Under the pieces are notes generated by a model. The model was not told the DNA's origin. It ran no database searches and was given only the letters and a program-made list of their open reading frames with translations. Source: an uncultured Bacilli bacterium (GTDB lineage: Bacteria; Bacillota_I; Bacilli_A; RF39; UBA660). From it: a stretch of 27,940 nt of DNA. Positions 20,098-27,926 of the stretch are shown in pieces; within the stretch, counting starts at the first letter, position 1; each line of letters starts with the position of its first letter. The translations under genes and the position numbers were made by a program. The stretch is from the NCBI GenBank assembly GCA_947587115.1, contig CANPXY010000007.1:1-27940 (forward strand). The letters are read 5' to 3'.

Positions 20098-21276
20098 ATG
20101 GAAGAAAATAAAAACAAGATTTTTCAATATAACAGTGCTCTTTTTCTATCTATAATTGCTCTAGTTGCGATTGCTTTAGGAGTAAGTTATGCATGGTTAC
20201 AATTGACATTAGAAGGAACAAAGACCAATGTCATCAAAGTAGGAGATTTAACATTAGAACTCAATGATGAAGAAGGTATAGCGATTAATGGTAATGATGT
20301 TGTACCAGAATTGGATGAAGTAGGTTTAGCGGAAGATCCCTATACATTTAAACTAATCAATAAAGGTACGACCGAAAGCAAGTATACCATCTATCTAGAC
20401 AACGTAGATTTAGAAGCTGAAGAAACACAGCTCCCAGATGATGCGATCAAGTTTGATTTAAAGAAGGATGGTACTACTTTAATCAGAACTTTGTTGTCTT
20501 ACTCCAAACAAGATGAAAATAGAATGCTAGATACTGGAATTATCAAAGACGGAGAAACGTTAACCTTTGATTTAAGATTATGGATCGATCAAGATGCGAC
20601 GAGTGCTACTGCCGCAGGGAAGACATTTCGAGGAAAGATTCGAGTTGTAGCAGATCAGATCACTGCTCCAATCCCAACCCCAGAAGAATGCTTTACATTT
20701 AAAGAAGATACAGGAACAATTAGTGAGTATCTCTGTGGACCAACAGTTAGCGACGGAGATCGCGCTATTCCTAATACAAACAATCCATTGCCTTATACGA
20801 TTACCGATGTTGTAATTCCTGATACTATTAAAGGTATACCTGTAACCAATATTAAACTTGATAGTTACATACCTAGAGGAACGTTTGTACATACCGGTCT
20901 TACTAGTGTCGTGATTCCTTCTTCTGTTAAAATTATTGGAGGCCAAGTTTTTGAGTACAACAATCTAACAGAGGTAATTATACCGGAAGGAGTAGAAGAA
21001 ATAGGCGATAGTGCTTTTAGCAAAAATCCTTTAAGGAATGTGGTCATTGCATCTAGCGTAAAAAAAATGAATCAGTTTGTATTTTATGCTGATTCATTGG
21101 CGAGTGTAACGATCAAAGGAAAGAGAAGCACGGCTGATTTTGAACTCTATATAACGCAATTTTTGATGTATGAACCTGGATGGATTAATGAAACTTGTCG
21201 CCAGCATACGGTTCTACATAGCCTTGATGAAGACCATGGCGACAATACCAATCCGTGCATTCACTGGGAGCCATAA
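20098..21276 (+). CDS. surface protein: TasA/camelysin-like domain plus BspA-type leucine-rich repeats
   Basis: The 392 residues fall into three parts. First, a short charged N-terminus and a hydrophobic segment (13-31) ending A-I-A-L-G-V-S-Y-A-W, typical of TasA/camelysin-type secreted proteins. Second, a beta-rich domain (about 33-190) with N-V-I-K-V-G-D-L-T-L-E-L and P-Y-T-F-K-L-I-N-K-G, the alternation seen in that family, whose B. subtilis member forms biofilm fibres. Third, from about 230 to 345, three to four LRR_5/BspA repeats such as L-T-S-V-V-I-P-S-S-V-K-I-I-G and L-T-E-V-I-I-P-E-G-V-E-E-I-G. Four cysteines (198, 213, 367, 387) bracket the repeat region and may pair. A binding or adhesion role at the surface is inferred. 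The ATG follows AAGGAGG. No SipW-like peptidase is encoded nearby. The gene is 28 bases after the previous one and ends at a terminator. Confidence 0.78.
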   Translation: MEENKNKIFQYNSALFLSIIALVAIALGVSYAWLQLTLEGTKTNVIKVGDLTLELNDEEGIAINGNDVVPELDEVGLAEDPYTFKLINKGTTESKYTIYLDNVDLEAEETQLPDDAIKFDLKKDGTTLIRTLLSYSKQDENRMLDTGIIKDGETLTFDLRLWIDQDATSATAAGKTFRGKIRVVADQITAPIPTPEECFTFKEDTGTISEYLCGPTVSDGDRAIPNTNNPLPYTITDVVIPDTIKGIPVTNIKLDSYIPRGTFVHTGLTSVVIPSSVKIIGGQVFEYNNLTEVIIPEGVEEIGDSAFSKNPLRNVVIASSVKKMNQFVFYADSLASVTIKGKRSTADFELYITQFLMYEPGWINETCRQHTVLHSLDEDHGDNTNPCIHWEP

Positions 21277-21297
21277 TCAATCAAAAAATTTAAATTT

Positions 21298-21323
21298 AAG
21301 AAGATCGATTGGATCTTCTTTTT
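21298..21323 (+). terminator. terminator of the fmt operon
   Basis: AAGAAGATC (21298-21306) and GATCTTCTT (21312-21320) form a perfect 9-bp stem with a 5-nt loop, ending in T residues to 21323. Confidence 0.93.
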
Positions 21324-21351
21324 GTTAGGTTGTAAAGTTATGATAAATAGC

Positions 21352-21380
21352 TTTAAATACTTATATGAACGTGATATAAT
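21352..21380 (+). promoter_or_regulatory. promoter of the rlmN-prkC operon
   Basis: TTTAAA (21352-21357) and TATAAT (21375-21380) are 17 bp apart, with TGA directly before the -10. The leader would be about 14 nt. Confidence 0.72.
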
Positions 21381-21400
21381 TACTATGTAGGAGTGAATTT

Positions 21401-22423
21401 ATGGAAAGTATATATCAGTTGAGATTAACGGACTTAGAAAATTACTTTTTAGAACATAATGATAAAAAATTCCATGCAAGTCAACTTTTTGATTGGCTAT
21501 ATAAAAAAAGAATTAAAAGTTTTGACGAAGTAGGAAATATAAAAAAAGAGACATTAGAAGTATTAAAACGTGATTATTTTTTAAAGCCACTTAATATACT
21601 AAAAAAAGAAGAAGATCAAGATGTGAATAAATATCTTTTTGAACTTGTTGATGGAGAAAAGATTGAAGCGGTTTTGATGCGACATGATTATGGAACGAGT
21701 ATCTGTGTATCGAGTCAGGTAGGTTGCAATATGGGGTGTTCTTTCTGCGAAAGTGGACGTCGCAAAAAAATTCGCAATTTGACCGCCGGAGAAATGGTTC
21801 AACAAATATTAGAAGTAGAAGAAGATATCAAGATGCGTATCAGCCATGTAGTAGTGATGGGGATTGGAGAACCTTTTGATAACTATGAGAATTTGACAAG
21901 ATTTATTGAGATCATCAATCATCCCAAAGGACTAGAAATTGGCAGTCGCCACATTACGGTATCGACTTGCGGCATCATTCCTAAAATTGAAGAATTTATG
22001 AACTTTCCATATCAGGTCAATTTGGCGATCAGTCTACATGCACCGAACGATACACTGCGCAAGCAACTGATGCCGATTGCAAAAGTTTATCCTCTAGAAG
22101 ATCTATTGTCTTGCTTAAAACGTTATTTAGCCAAAACCTCACGTCGTCTGACGTTTGAATATATCTTGCTGAAAGACATCAACGATCACGAAGAAGATGC
22201 ACTAGAGCTCGCTAAACTATTAAAAGGGATCAATGGCTATGTCAATCTCATTCCTTATAATGAGACCACACATATTGACTATAAGCGAAGTACCCCATTA
22301 CAAATTATGAAGTTTTATGATATACTAAAGAAAAATAAGATTCCTGTAACAATTCGAAGAGAATTTGGTAGCAAAATCAGTGCTGCCTGTGGGCAACTTA
22401 GAAGTAGAAAGGAGGAAGTATGA
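21401..22423 (+). CDS. rlmN: 23S rRNA A2503 / tRNA A37 C2-methyltransferase
   Basis: RlmN is a radical SAM enzyme that methylates C2 of A2503 in 23S rRNA, tuning the peptide exit tunnel, and A37 in some tRNAs. The 340 residues carry the cluster motif C-N-M-G-C-S-F-C (C-x3-C-x2-C, about 110-117) and the C-terminal A-A-C-G-Q-L, which holds the methyl-carrying cysteine; the other mechanistic cysteine is in the N-terminal half of the family and is not placed with certainty here. The segment after the cluster reads E-S-G-R-R-K-K-I-R-N-L instead of the common A-T-G-K-Q-G-F-x-R-N-L. The ATG follows GTAGGAGTG. It overlaps the phosphatase gene by four bases. This is the Bacillus order, but without rsmB before it. 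Confidence 0.93.
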   Translation: MESIYQLRLTDLENYFLEHNDKKFHASQLFDWLYKKRIKSFDEVGNIKKETLEVLKRDYFLKPLNILKKEEDQDVNKYLFELVDGEKIEAVLMRHDYGTSICVSSQVGCNMGCSFCESGRRKKIRNLTAGEMVQQILEVEEDIKMRISHVVVMGIGEPFDNYENLTRFIEIINHPKGLEIGSRHITVSTCGIIPKIEEFMNFPYQVNLAISLHAPNDTLRKQLMPIAKVYPLEDLLSCLKRYLAKTSRRLTFEYILLKDINDHEEDALELAKLLKGINGYVNLIPYNETTHIDYKRSTPLQIMKFYDILKKNKIPVTIRREFGSKISAACGQLRSRKEEV

Positions 22424-23166
22424 AATCGTTTTATTTAACCGATGCTGGAAAAGTACGGACGCATAATGAAGACAGTGTCATTATTGTCAAAAATCATAAC
22501 CAAGATTATTTAATGGCCGTAGCCGATGGTATGGGTGGACATTCCGCTGGTGAAGTGGCTAGTTCGATTGCCATCAGTTATTTAGGAAAGCACTTCAACG
22601 AAACCTTCCTCAATATGGATAAGATGGCCGCAGTAACGTGGTTGCGTGATAGTGTGAATGAAATCAACAGTTTGATATTTAAACACGAAAAGGATCATCC
22701 GGAGAGCAAAGGTATGGGAACGACACTAGTGGTAGCGATTCATACCAAAGATTACATCTTATTTGGTAATATTGGAGATTCTAGTGGGTTTGTAATCAAA
22801 GACCATAAGCTTCATAAAGTGACTTATGATCATACTCTAGTAAACCTGTTGGTAAGTGCTGGAGAACTTACAGAAGAAGAAGCGAAAGAACATCCTAAAA
22901 AGAATGTGTTGATGAAAGCTCTTGGAGCAAACGATCCCATTGATATTGATATCTTCGACTGTGATATGAATATCGATGCCATCATGCTTTGCAGCGATGG
23001 TCTTACCAATATGTTGGATGAAGAGCAGATCGAAAAAGTTCTATTAAGTGAGCTTGATATCGAAGATAAAGTAATTCGATTAATTCGAAAAAGTAATAAT
23101 CGAGGTGGAACCGACAATATCTCGGTTGCTTATCTGATCCGAAACGAAGAAGGTGAAGAAGAATGA
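22420..23166 (+). CDS. prpC: PP2C-type serine/threonine phosphatase (PrpC/Stp)
   Basis: This cytoplasmic metal-dependent phosphatase reverses phosphorylation by the adjacent PASTA kinase. The 248 residues are the normal length. Visible motifs are N-E-D near residue 16, V-A-D-G-M-G-G-H (34-41) with the metal-binding D36, G-M-G-T-T-L-V, G-N-I-G-D-S-S, L-C-S-D-G-L-T and G-G-T-D-N-I-S. The G-D-S-R common in the family is G-D-S-S here. Its start overlaps the rlmN stop, and its stop overlaps the kinase start, both by four bases (ATGA). This coupling suggests a fixed ratio of phosphatase to kinase. Confidence 0.95.
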   Translation: MKSFYLTDAGKVRTHNEDSVIIVKNHNQDYLMAVADGMGGHSAGEVASSIAISYLGKHFNETFLNMDKMAAVTWLRDSVNEINSLIFKHEKDHPESKGMGTTLVVAIHTKDYILFGNIGDSSGFVIKDHKLHKVTYDHTLVNLLVSAGELTEEEAKEHPKKNVLMKALGANDPIDIDIFDCDMNIDAIMLCSDGLTNMLDEEQIEKVLLSELDIEDKVIRLIRKSNNRGGTDNISVAYLIRNEEGEEE

Positions 23167-24938
23167 TTGTAAAGGGGCAAAAAATTAACGATCGATATGA
23201 AATTGTTCGTAGTATTGGCGAAGGTGGTATGGCAAATGTGTATTTGGCACATGATACGATATTAGATCGTAATGTGGCGATCAAAGTATTGCGTGGAGAT
23301 CTTGCCAACGATGAAAAATTCGTACGCCGTTTTCAACGTGAGGCGCTTTCGGCTTCCAGTTTGTCACATCCAAACATTGTAGAGATGTACGATGTAGGAG
23401 AAGACAATGGCAACTATTTTATTGTCATGGAATATGTAGAAGGAAAGACGCTAAAGCAACTATTAAAGAAACGAGGCAAATTGACGTTAAGTGAAAGTAT
23501 CGATATCATGTTGCAACTTACCGATGGTATGGCACATGCCCACGATAGTTACATCATCCATCGAGACTTAAAACCACAGAATATTATGATTCAAGATGAT
23601 GGCGGTATCAAAATTACCGATTTTGGAATTGCCATGGCGCTAAACAGTACTCAACTTACACAGACCAATTCTGTAATGGGAAGTGTGCATTATCTTCCTC
23701 CGGAACAAGCCAGTGGTAAAGGCTCTACCATCAAGAGTGATATCTATTCTATGGGAATAATATTTTATGAATTATTGACAGGGGTACTTCCTTTCAAGGG
23801 AGACAATGCGGTGGAAATTGCACTTAAACACATGAAAGATCCACTTCCAAGTGTCATCAAACAAAGTCCATCGATTCCGCAGAGCATCGAGAATGTCATC
23901 TTAAAGGCCACTGCCAAAAATCCTAAAAATCGTTATAATGATGCGAAAGAGATGCATCAAGATCTGCTTACGGCTCTCAACGATGATCGCATCAATGAGC
24001 CGCGGTATATCTATCCTTATCCAGAGCATGATTTAGATGAGACGAAAGTGATTCCTGTAATCAAAGAGAAGAAAAATGAGGAAGAAGAACCTGTGGAAGA
24101 TACCGACGACATTGTCACTCCAATCACAGACACCACTGTCAAGAAAACCAATAAATGGATCTGGATTCTATCTGGAATTTTAGGCGGCATCATCGTGATC
24201 CTTGCGGCAGTATTTTTAGTCGTTCCCGCACTCACCGAAGTACCGGATGTCAAGATTCCGGATGTTACAGATATGAGTGTGATCGATGCGGAAAATGCTC
24301 TTAAAAAACTGGGCTTTGAAGTCAATACGACGGTAGAACGTGTTCAAAGTGATAAGATTGCCAAAGGAAAAGTGGTCAAGACAGAGCCTTCCATTGGTCG
24401 CAGTATCAAAAAGGGAAGTACGATTACCCTCTATGAATCTCTTGGTGAAGAAACTTATGAGATCGAAGATTATACAGGTAAAAACTATATCGAAGTACAG
24501 ACACTTCTAGAGACGCTTCATAAATTAGAGGTGAAGGTTGAGAAGAAGGATCTAGAAAAAGATGATCAAAAAGAATATGATGAACAAGAGATCATCGATC
24601 AAAGTCTAAAACCAGGAACCAAAGTAGCAGAAGGGGATCAAATTACACTTTATATTCCAAACATTGTAGAAAACTATCCAGATATGGTTCAAGAAGGTTG
24701 GACGAAAGAAGATGTCGAAGCCTTTTGTGAAAAATATCATATTGATTTAAAAGTGAATACCAAAGAGACCAGTGAATATGCACCTGGAAAAGTTATGGAA
24801 CAATCACGTTCCGCAGGGACACCGATTGTAGAAGGAGCAACCCTCACTGTGACGATTGCAGTAGAGCCAACAGTTCCAGATAATCCAAGTGTAGAAGACC
24901 CTAATATAGATCCATTGTTGCCAAAAGAGGAGGAGTAG
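23163..24938 (+). CDS. prkC: PASTA-domain serine/threonine kinase PrkC
   Basis: PrkC senses muropeptides through its outer PASTA domains and controls wall metabolism, and in B. subtilis spore germination. The 591 residues show an N-terminal kinase domain with G-E-G-G-M-A-N-V (19-26), V-A-I-K with K41, H-R-D-L-K-P-Q-N (133-140), D-F-G (153-155) and the activation loop ending V-M-G-S-V-H-Y-L-P-P-E. An acidic linker leads to one membrane helix (about 333-355). Three PASTA domains follow (about 359-426, 427-497 and 498-569). The last 20 residues are proline- and acid-rich. The gene overlaps prpC by four bases and touches rsgA with no gap. Confidence 0.96.
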   Translation: MIVKGQKINDRYEIVRSIGEGGMANVYLAHDTILDRNVAIKVLRGDLANDEKFVRRFQREALSASSLSHPNIVEMYDVGEDNGNYFIVMEYVEGKTLKQLLKKRGKLTLSESIDIMLQLTDGMAHAHDSYIIHRDLKPQNIMIQDDGGIKITDFGIAMALNSTQLTQTNSVMGSVHYLPPEQASGKGSTIKSDIYSMGIIFYELLTGVLPFKGDNAVEIALKHMKDPLPSVIKQSPSIPQSIENVILKATAKNPKNRYNDAKEMHQDLLTALNDDRINEPRYIYPYPEHDLDETKVIPVIKEKKNEEEEPVEDTDDIVTPITDTTVKKTNKWIWILSGILGGIIVILAAVFLVVPALTEVPDVKIPDVTDMSVIDAENALKKLGFEVNTTVERVQSDKIAKGKVVKTEPSIGRSIKKGSTITLYESLGEETYEIEDYTGKNYIEVQTLLETLHKLEVKVEKKDLEKDDQKEYDEQEIIDQSLKPGTKVAEGDQITLYIPNIVENYPDMVQEGWTKEDVEAFCEKYHIDLKVNTKETSEYAPGKVMEQSRSAGTPIVEGATLTVTIAVEPTVPDNPSVEDPNIDPLLPKEEE

Positions 24939-25772
24939 ATGAAAGGACAAATTGTCAAAATTATGAGCGATACGCATTTTGTCAGTCAAGATGGTACCGT
25001 TACTCCTTGCAAGTGTCGCGGAAAATTTCGCAATGCCAAACTCGTCCCCTTAGTAGGGGATGAAGTCCTTTTTGATCCAGACCAAAAAGTGATTGAAGAA
25101 GTGTTGCCTCGAAAGAACGCCTTCATTCGCCCGTCGGTCAGCAATATCGATCAAGCCTTTCTTATTACCAGTGTCAAAGAGCCCGAGTTTTCCCCATTTT
25201 TATTGGATAAACTGTTGGTAATGATGGAAATTCAACAAGTGCAGCCCATCATCTGTGTTACAAAAGAAGATCTTCTCTTAAAGAAAGAGAAGCAACAATT
25301 CCGTAAACTTTTCCGCTATTATCGACGTCTTGGTTATCCAGTGGTTTTAAATACCGAACTACGGAAAATTCGCAAGATGTTCAAGAATAAGACCAGCGTT
25401 TTTACAGGACAGACCGGTGCTGGGAAGTCCACGCTGCTCAACCGCCTCAACCCTCGTTTGCATCTAAAGACTGGGGAAATTTCTCAAGCTTTAGGTCGAG
25501 GCCGTCATACGACTAGGACGGTAGAACTACTAGAATTTTGTAAGGGCAAAGTTTTAGATACGCCAGGTTTTTCTTCACTAGAGTTTTTAGGGTACACCAA
25601 ACAACAGATTAAAGATGGTTTTCCTGAATTTAAAAAGTACCCTTGTCCTTATCCTGATTGTGACCATGAAAAAGAGCAGGAGTGCAACGTTAAAAAGGCT
25701 GTAGAAGCACATAAAATTCTTCGCTCTCGTTATGAAAGCTATATTAAAATAAGCAATGAAAGTAGGAGATAA
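24939..25772 (+). CDS. rsgA: small ribosomal subunit biogenesis GTPase RsgA
   Basis: RsgA checks the decoding centre of maturing 30S subunits. The 277 residues show an N-terminal OB-fold (about 1-68), a circularly permuted GTPase domain with T-K-E-D (108-111) in place of N-K-x-D, then G-Q-T-G-A-G-K-S (157-164), T-T-R-T (191-194) and D-T-P-G (207-210), and a C-terminal zinc motif with C236, C241, H243 and C249. The start immediately follows the prkC stop, with GAGGAGG inside the end of prkC. The order prkC-rsgA-rpe is that of B. subtilis. In Bacillus the RsgA homologue CpgA is a PrkC substrate, so the pairing may be functional here as well. Confidence 0.95.
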   Translation: MKGQIVKIMSDTHFVSQDGTVTPCKCRGKFRNAKLVPLVGDEVLFDPDQKVIEEVLPRKNAFIRPSVSNIDQAFLITSVKEPEFSPFLLDKLLVMMEIQQVQPIICVTKEDLLLKKEKQQFRKLFRYYRRLGYPVVLNTELRKIRKMFKNKTSVFTGQTGAGKSTLLNRLNPRLHLKTGEISQALGRGRHTTRTVELLEFCKGKVLDTPGFSSLEFLGYTKQQIKDGFPEFKKYPCPYPDCDHEKEQECNVKKAVEAHKILRSRYESYIKISNESRR

Positions 25773-25773
25773 C

Positions 25774-26400
25774 ATGAAAATATCTACTTCGTTTCTCACA
25801 AGTAGAAATATTCCAAGAGATCTTGGAATATTGAATGATACAGATACAGATTTTATTCATGTCGACGTCATGGATGGTAAATTTGTCAAAAACAAGACGA
25901 TGCCTTTTAAAGAAATGAAAAATATTTATAAATATACGTCCAAACGGTTGGATGTTCATTTGATGGTCAAGAAACCAAGCAAGTACATTAAAGATTATGC
26001 GACGCTCAATACCGCATATTTGACCATTCACATCGAAGCAGAAGAAGATCTTGACATGCTTTTGGAACTCATCAAAAGTTATGGGATCAAGTGTGGCATC
26101 TCGATTCGCCCCTCTACGGATCTTGAATTACTTCGGCCTTATCTTAAAAAAGTCGATTTGATTTTACTGATGTCGGTAGAGCCAGGGCAGGGTGGCCAGA
26201 GTTTCTTAGAAGATACGCAAGATCGCTTAAAAGAACTTAAACAGATGTGCAAAGAGGAAAAGAGTCACTGCTTGATCAGTGTCGACGGTGGCATCAACGA
26301 TGAAACAAAGAAGTTTGTCAAAGGTGCGGACATTTTAGTCAGTGGTTCTTATGTGATCAACAGTTATGATTTTCAAAATGCCATCGATGATTTACGTTAA
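25774..26400 (+). CDS. rpe: ribulose-phosphate 3-epimerase
   Basis: Rpe interconverts ribulose 5-phosphate and xylulose 5-phosphate in the pentose phosphate pathway. The 208 residues follow the TIM-barrel pattern: H-V-D-V-M-D-G near residue 29, D-V-H-L-M-V near 60, M-S-V-E-P-G-Q-G-G-Q near 130 and S-V-D-G-G-I near 165, which supply the metal ligands and phosphate loop. The N-terminus reads I-S-T-S-F-L-T-S rather than the usual I-A-P-S-I-L-S-A-D, a divergent form. An in-frame ATG at 25756 lies inside rsgA. The one at 25774 has AGTAGGAG upstream and fits the family start. It begins one base after the rsgA stop. Confidence 0.9.
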   Translation: MKISTSFLTSRNIPRDLGILNDTDTDFIHVDVMDGKFVKNKTMPFKEMKNIYKYTSKRLDVHLMVKKPSKYIKDYATLNTAYLTIHIEAEEDLDMLLELIKSYGIKCGISIRPSTDLELLRPYLKKVDLILLMSVEPGQGGQSFLEDTQDRLKELKQMCKEEKSHCLISVDGGINDETKKFVKGADILVSGSYVINSYDFQNAIDDLR

Positions 26401-26430
26401 AAAATAAAGAGAAATAAATGGGGTGAAATT

Positions 26431-27051
26431 ATGAACAAAGAAGAGAAGCCAACAAATGTAGAAACACAAGAAAAAGTGGAGCCACCAAAAGAGGTCAAGC
26501 CATCAAAGACTCGTACTGTAATCTTGGTGTTGATCTTTATCTTATTGTTTGGTGTCGTTCTATTCTTACCAGAAATTCGCGGTTTTATCAATTCTATTTC
26601 CGCACCGCCGATTCCATCGAGTCAGCAAAGTGAAGAAAACCAAACGAAACAGCGGCTTTGTACTTTTGAAAAAGAGACGGACGAAGGAACGACTTCAATT
26701 GCTTTAACGTTTGAGTATAAAGAACGCGGCTTAGAAAAAGCCAAGCTGATCAATCGAATTCAACTTGCGACGCCTGACCAAGACCAAGTTTTAGAAGATC
26801 TTAAGACCTCTTGTCAGAGTTTTAAAGAAGAAATCGAATCTTACACTGGAATCAAACAATATTGTAGTGTCGAGGATCAGAGTTTAACCATCACCCAAAA
26901 CATTGATTATGAAAATCTTGATGAGACAGCCTTATCGAAGAATATTGGAGAGTTGGAAGGATTCTACCCAGAGTTCGTCTATCGTCAAGATCAGACGATG
27001 ATCGAAGCGCTGCTTTCAGAAGTTGGTTATACTTGCCAAGACGTCAATTGA
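26431..27051 (+). CDS. unrecognised membrane-anchored protein at the thiN position
   Basis: The 206-residue protein has a polar, lysine- and proline-rich N-terminus, one membrane helix (about 29-47) and an outer domain of about 155 residues. The domain has four cysteines (about 77, 128, 145 and 203) that could form two disulfides. Its layout, with an alternating strand S-I-A-L-T-F-E-Y-K, a helix, then T-I-T-Q-N-I-D-Y-E-N-L-D and a final L-L-S-E-V-G-Y-T-C, recalls DUF1307/YehR-type lipoprotein domains, but this is a weak impression. GGGGTGA precedes the ATG. It is 30 bases after rpe in the same operon, where B. subtilis has thiN, and it ends at a terminator. Confidence 0.7.
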   Translation: MNKEEKPTNVETQEKVEPPKEVKPSKTRTVILVLIFILLFGVVLFLPEIRGFINSISAPPIPSSQQSEENQTKQRLCTFEKETDEGTTSIALTFEYKERGLEKAKLINRIQLATPDQDQVLEDLKTSCQSFKEEIESYTGIKQYCSVEDQSLTITQNIDYENLDETALSKNIGELEGFYPEFVYRQDQTMIEALLSEVGYTCQDVN

Positions 27052-27066
27052 CAAATATTTACACAG

Positions 27067-27094
27067 AACTTGACAGAAATATGTCGAGTTTTTT
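27067..27094 (+). terminator. terminator of the rlmN-prkC-rpe operon
   Basis: AACTTGAC (27067-27074) and GTCGAGTT (27083-27090), with one G-U pair, are followed by T residues to 27094. Confidence 0.88.
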
Positions 27095-27096
27095 CT

Positions 27097-27126
27097 TTGC
27101 CCTTTTTAAATATGTTAGAATAGAAT
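27097..27126 (+). promoter_or_regulatory. candidate promoter of the 3D-domain gene
   Basis: TTGCCC (27097-27102) and TAGAAT (27121-27126) are separated by 18 bp. The -35 is weak, the -10 good. Confidence 0.4.
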
Positions 27127-27146
27127 TATAACGAAGGAGCATGTTT

Positions 27147-27827
27147 ATGAGCAAATTGAAAACGGCAGTAACAGTATCTTTTCAACTTTTGATTATCAGT
27201 TTTGTAGGGATATTATTTTTAAATAGTGGTTGCATCGAACAAGAACAAATTTCTACAACGGTTACAAGTAAACATTTACCAAGCATCTATTTAACTTATG
27301 AAGAGGAAGAAGTGCTAGTGGAAGAGCCGGTCGTAGAAGAGGAAGTAGTAGAAGATCCAGTAACGCCGGTATTACCACAGACTCCCAAGATCAAGGATCT
27401 AGAGCCTACGCCCACACCACAAGTAGAGGTCCAAGAGCAAACCCCCGATAGACAGGATTCCACCGTCTTAGAGACCTTGATAGGAAAACTTAGTGGCTAT
27501 GGACCCGATTGTTACGGATGTACCTCTTCCCATACGGCAAGTGGGTATTATGTTGGAGAAGGAAACATTTATTACAATGATCCAACCTATGGAAAAGTAC
27601 GCATTTTAGCGGGAGACAGCAAATATCCATTTCACACCATCGTAAGATTTCAGGTAGGAAGTATTTCGAATGAGCCGATCATTGGGATTGTGCTCGATCG
27701 AGGTGGCTCGATTGGAATTGGCGAACGCTTCTTATTTGATCTATTGTACACGAGTGAAAGTGAAGCTGCAACCTTTGGTGTTTCACAAGATGTGACCTTT
27801 GAAATTTTACGTATTGGCAAAGGGTAA
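27147..27827 (+). CDS. secreted or lipid-anchored 3D-domain protein
   Basis: The 226-residue product has a hydrophobic N-terminal segment (about 8-27) followed by N-S-G-C, a weak lipobox at residue 29; it may be a lipoprotein or simply a membrane-anchored protein. Next comes an acidic, proline-rich stalk (about 50-105; runs of E, V, P and T). The C-terminal 110 residues match the 3D domain, a double-psi barrel found in MltA-type transglycosylases and in YocH/YuiC-type peptidoglycan-active proteins. The three aspartates that name it are D121 (G-P-D-C), D184 (L-D-R-G-G) and D198 (F-D-L-L), with C122 and C125 beside the first. A role in cell-wall remodelling is likely. An ATG at 27141 was rejected because it lies one base after AAGGAG; the ATG at 27147 has proper spacing. 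Confidence 0.85.
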   Translation: MSKLKTAVTVSFQLLIISFVGILFLNSGCIEQEQISTTVTSKHLPSIYLTYEEEEVLVEEPVVEEEVVEDPVTPVLPQTPKIKDLEPTPTPQVEVQEQTPDRQDSTVLETLIGKLSGYGPDCYGCTSSHTASGYYVGEGNIYYNDPTYGKVRILAGDSKYPFHTIVRFQVGSISNEPIIGIVLDRGGSIGIGERFLFDLLYTSESEAATFGVSQDVTFEILRIGKG

Positions 27828-27849
27828 TAAATTTAAAAAGAATAAAAAG

Positions 27850-27875
27850 GGAAGCTGCAACAGCTTTTTTCTTTT
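27850..27875 (+). terminator. terminator of the 3D-domain gene
   Basis: AAGCTG (27852-27857) and CAGCTT (27861-27866) form a stem with a CAA loop, followed by T residues. Confidence 0.88.
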
Positions 27876-27926
27876 CTATTTCTTTAAAATTTGTTAAACT
27901 TAAATGGTATGAGATAGGAGTTAAAT

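Noticed and set aside
22830..23308. Overlapping minus-strand open frames across prpC and prkC
   Set aside because: Both lie opposite conserved enzymes and have no recognisable product or start signal.
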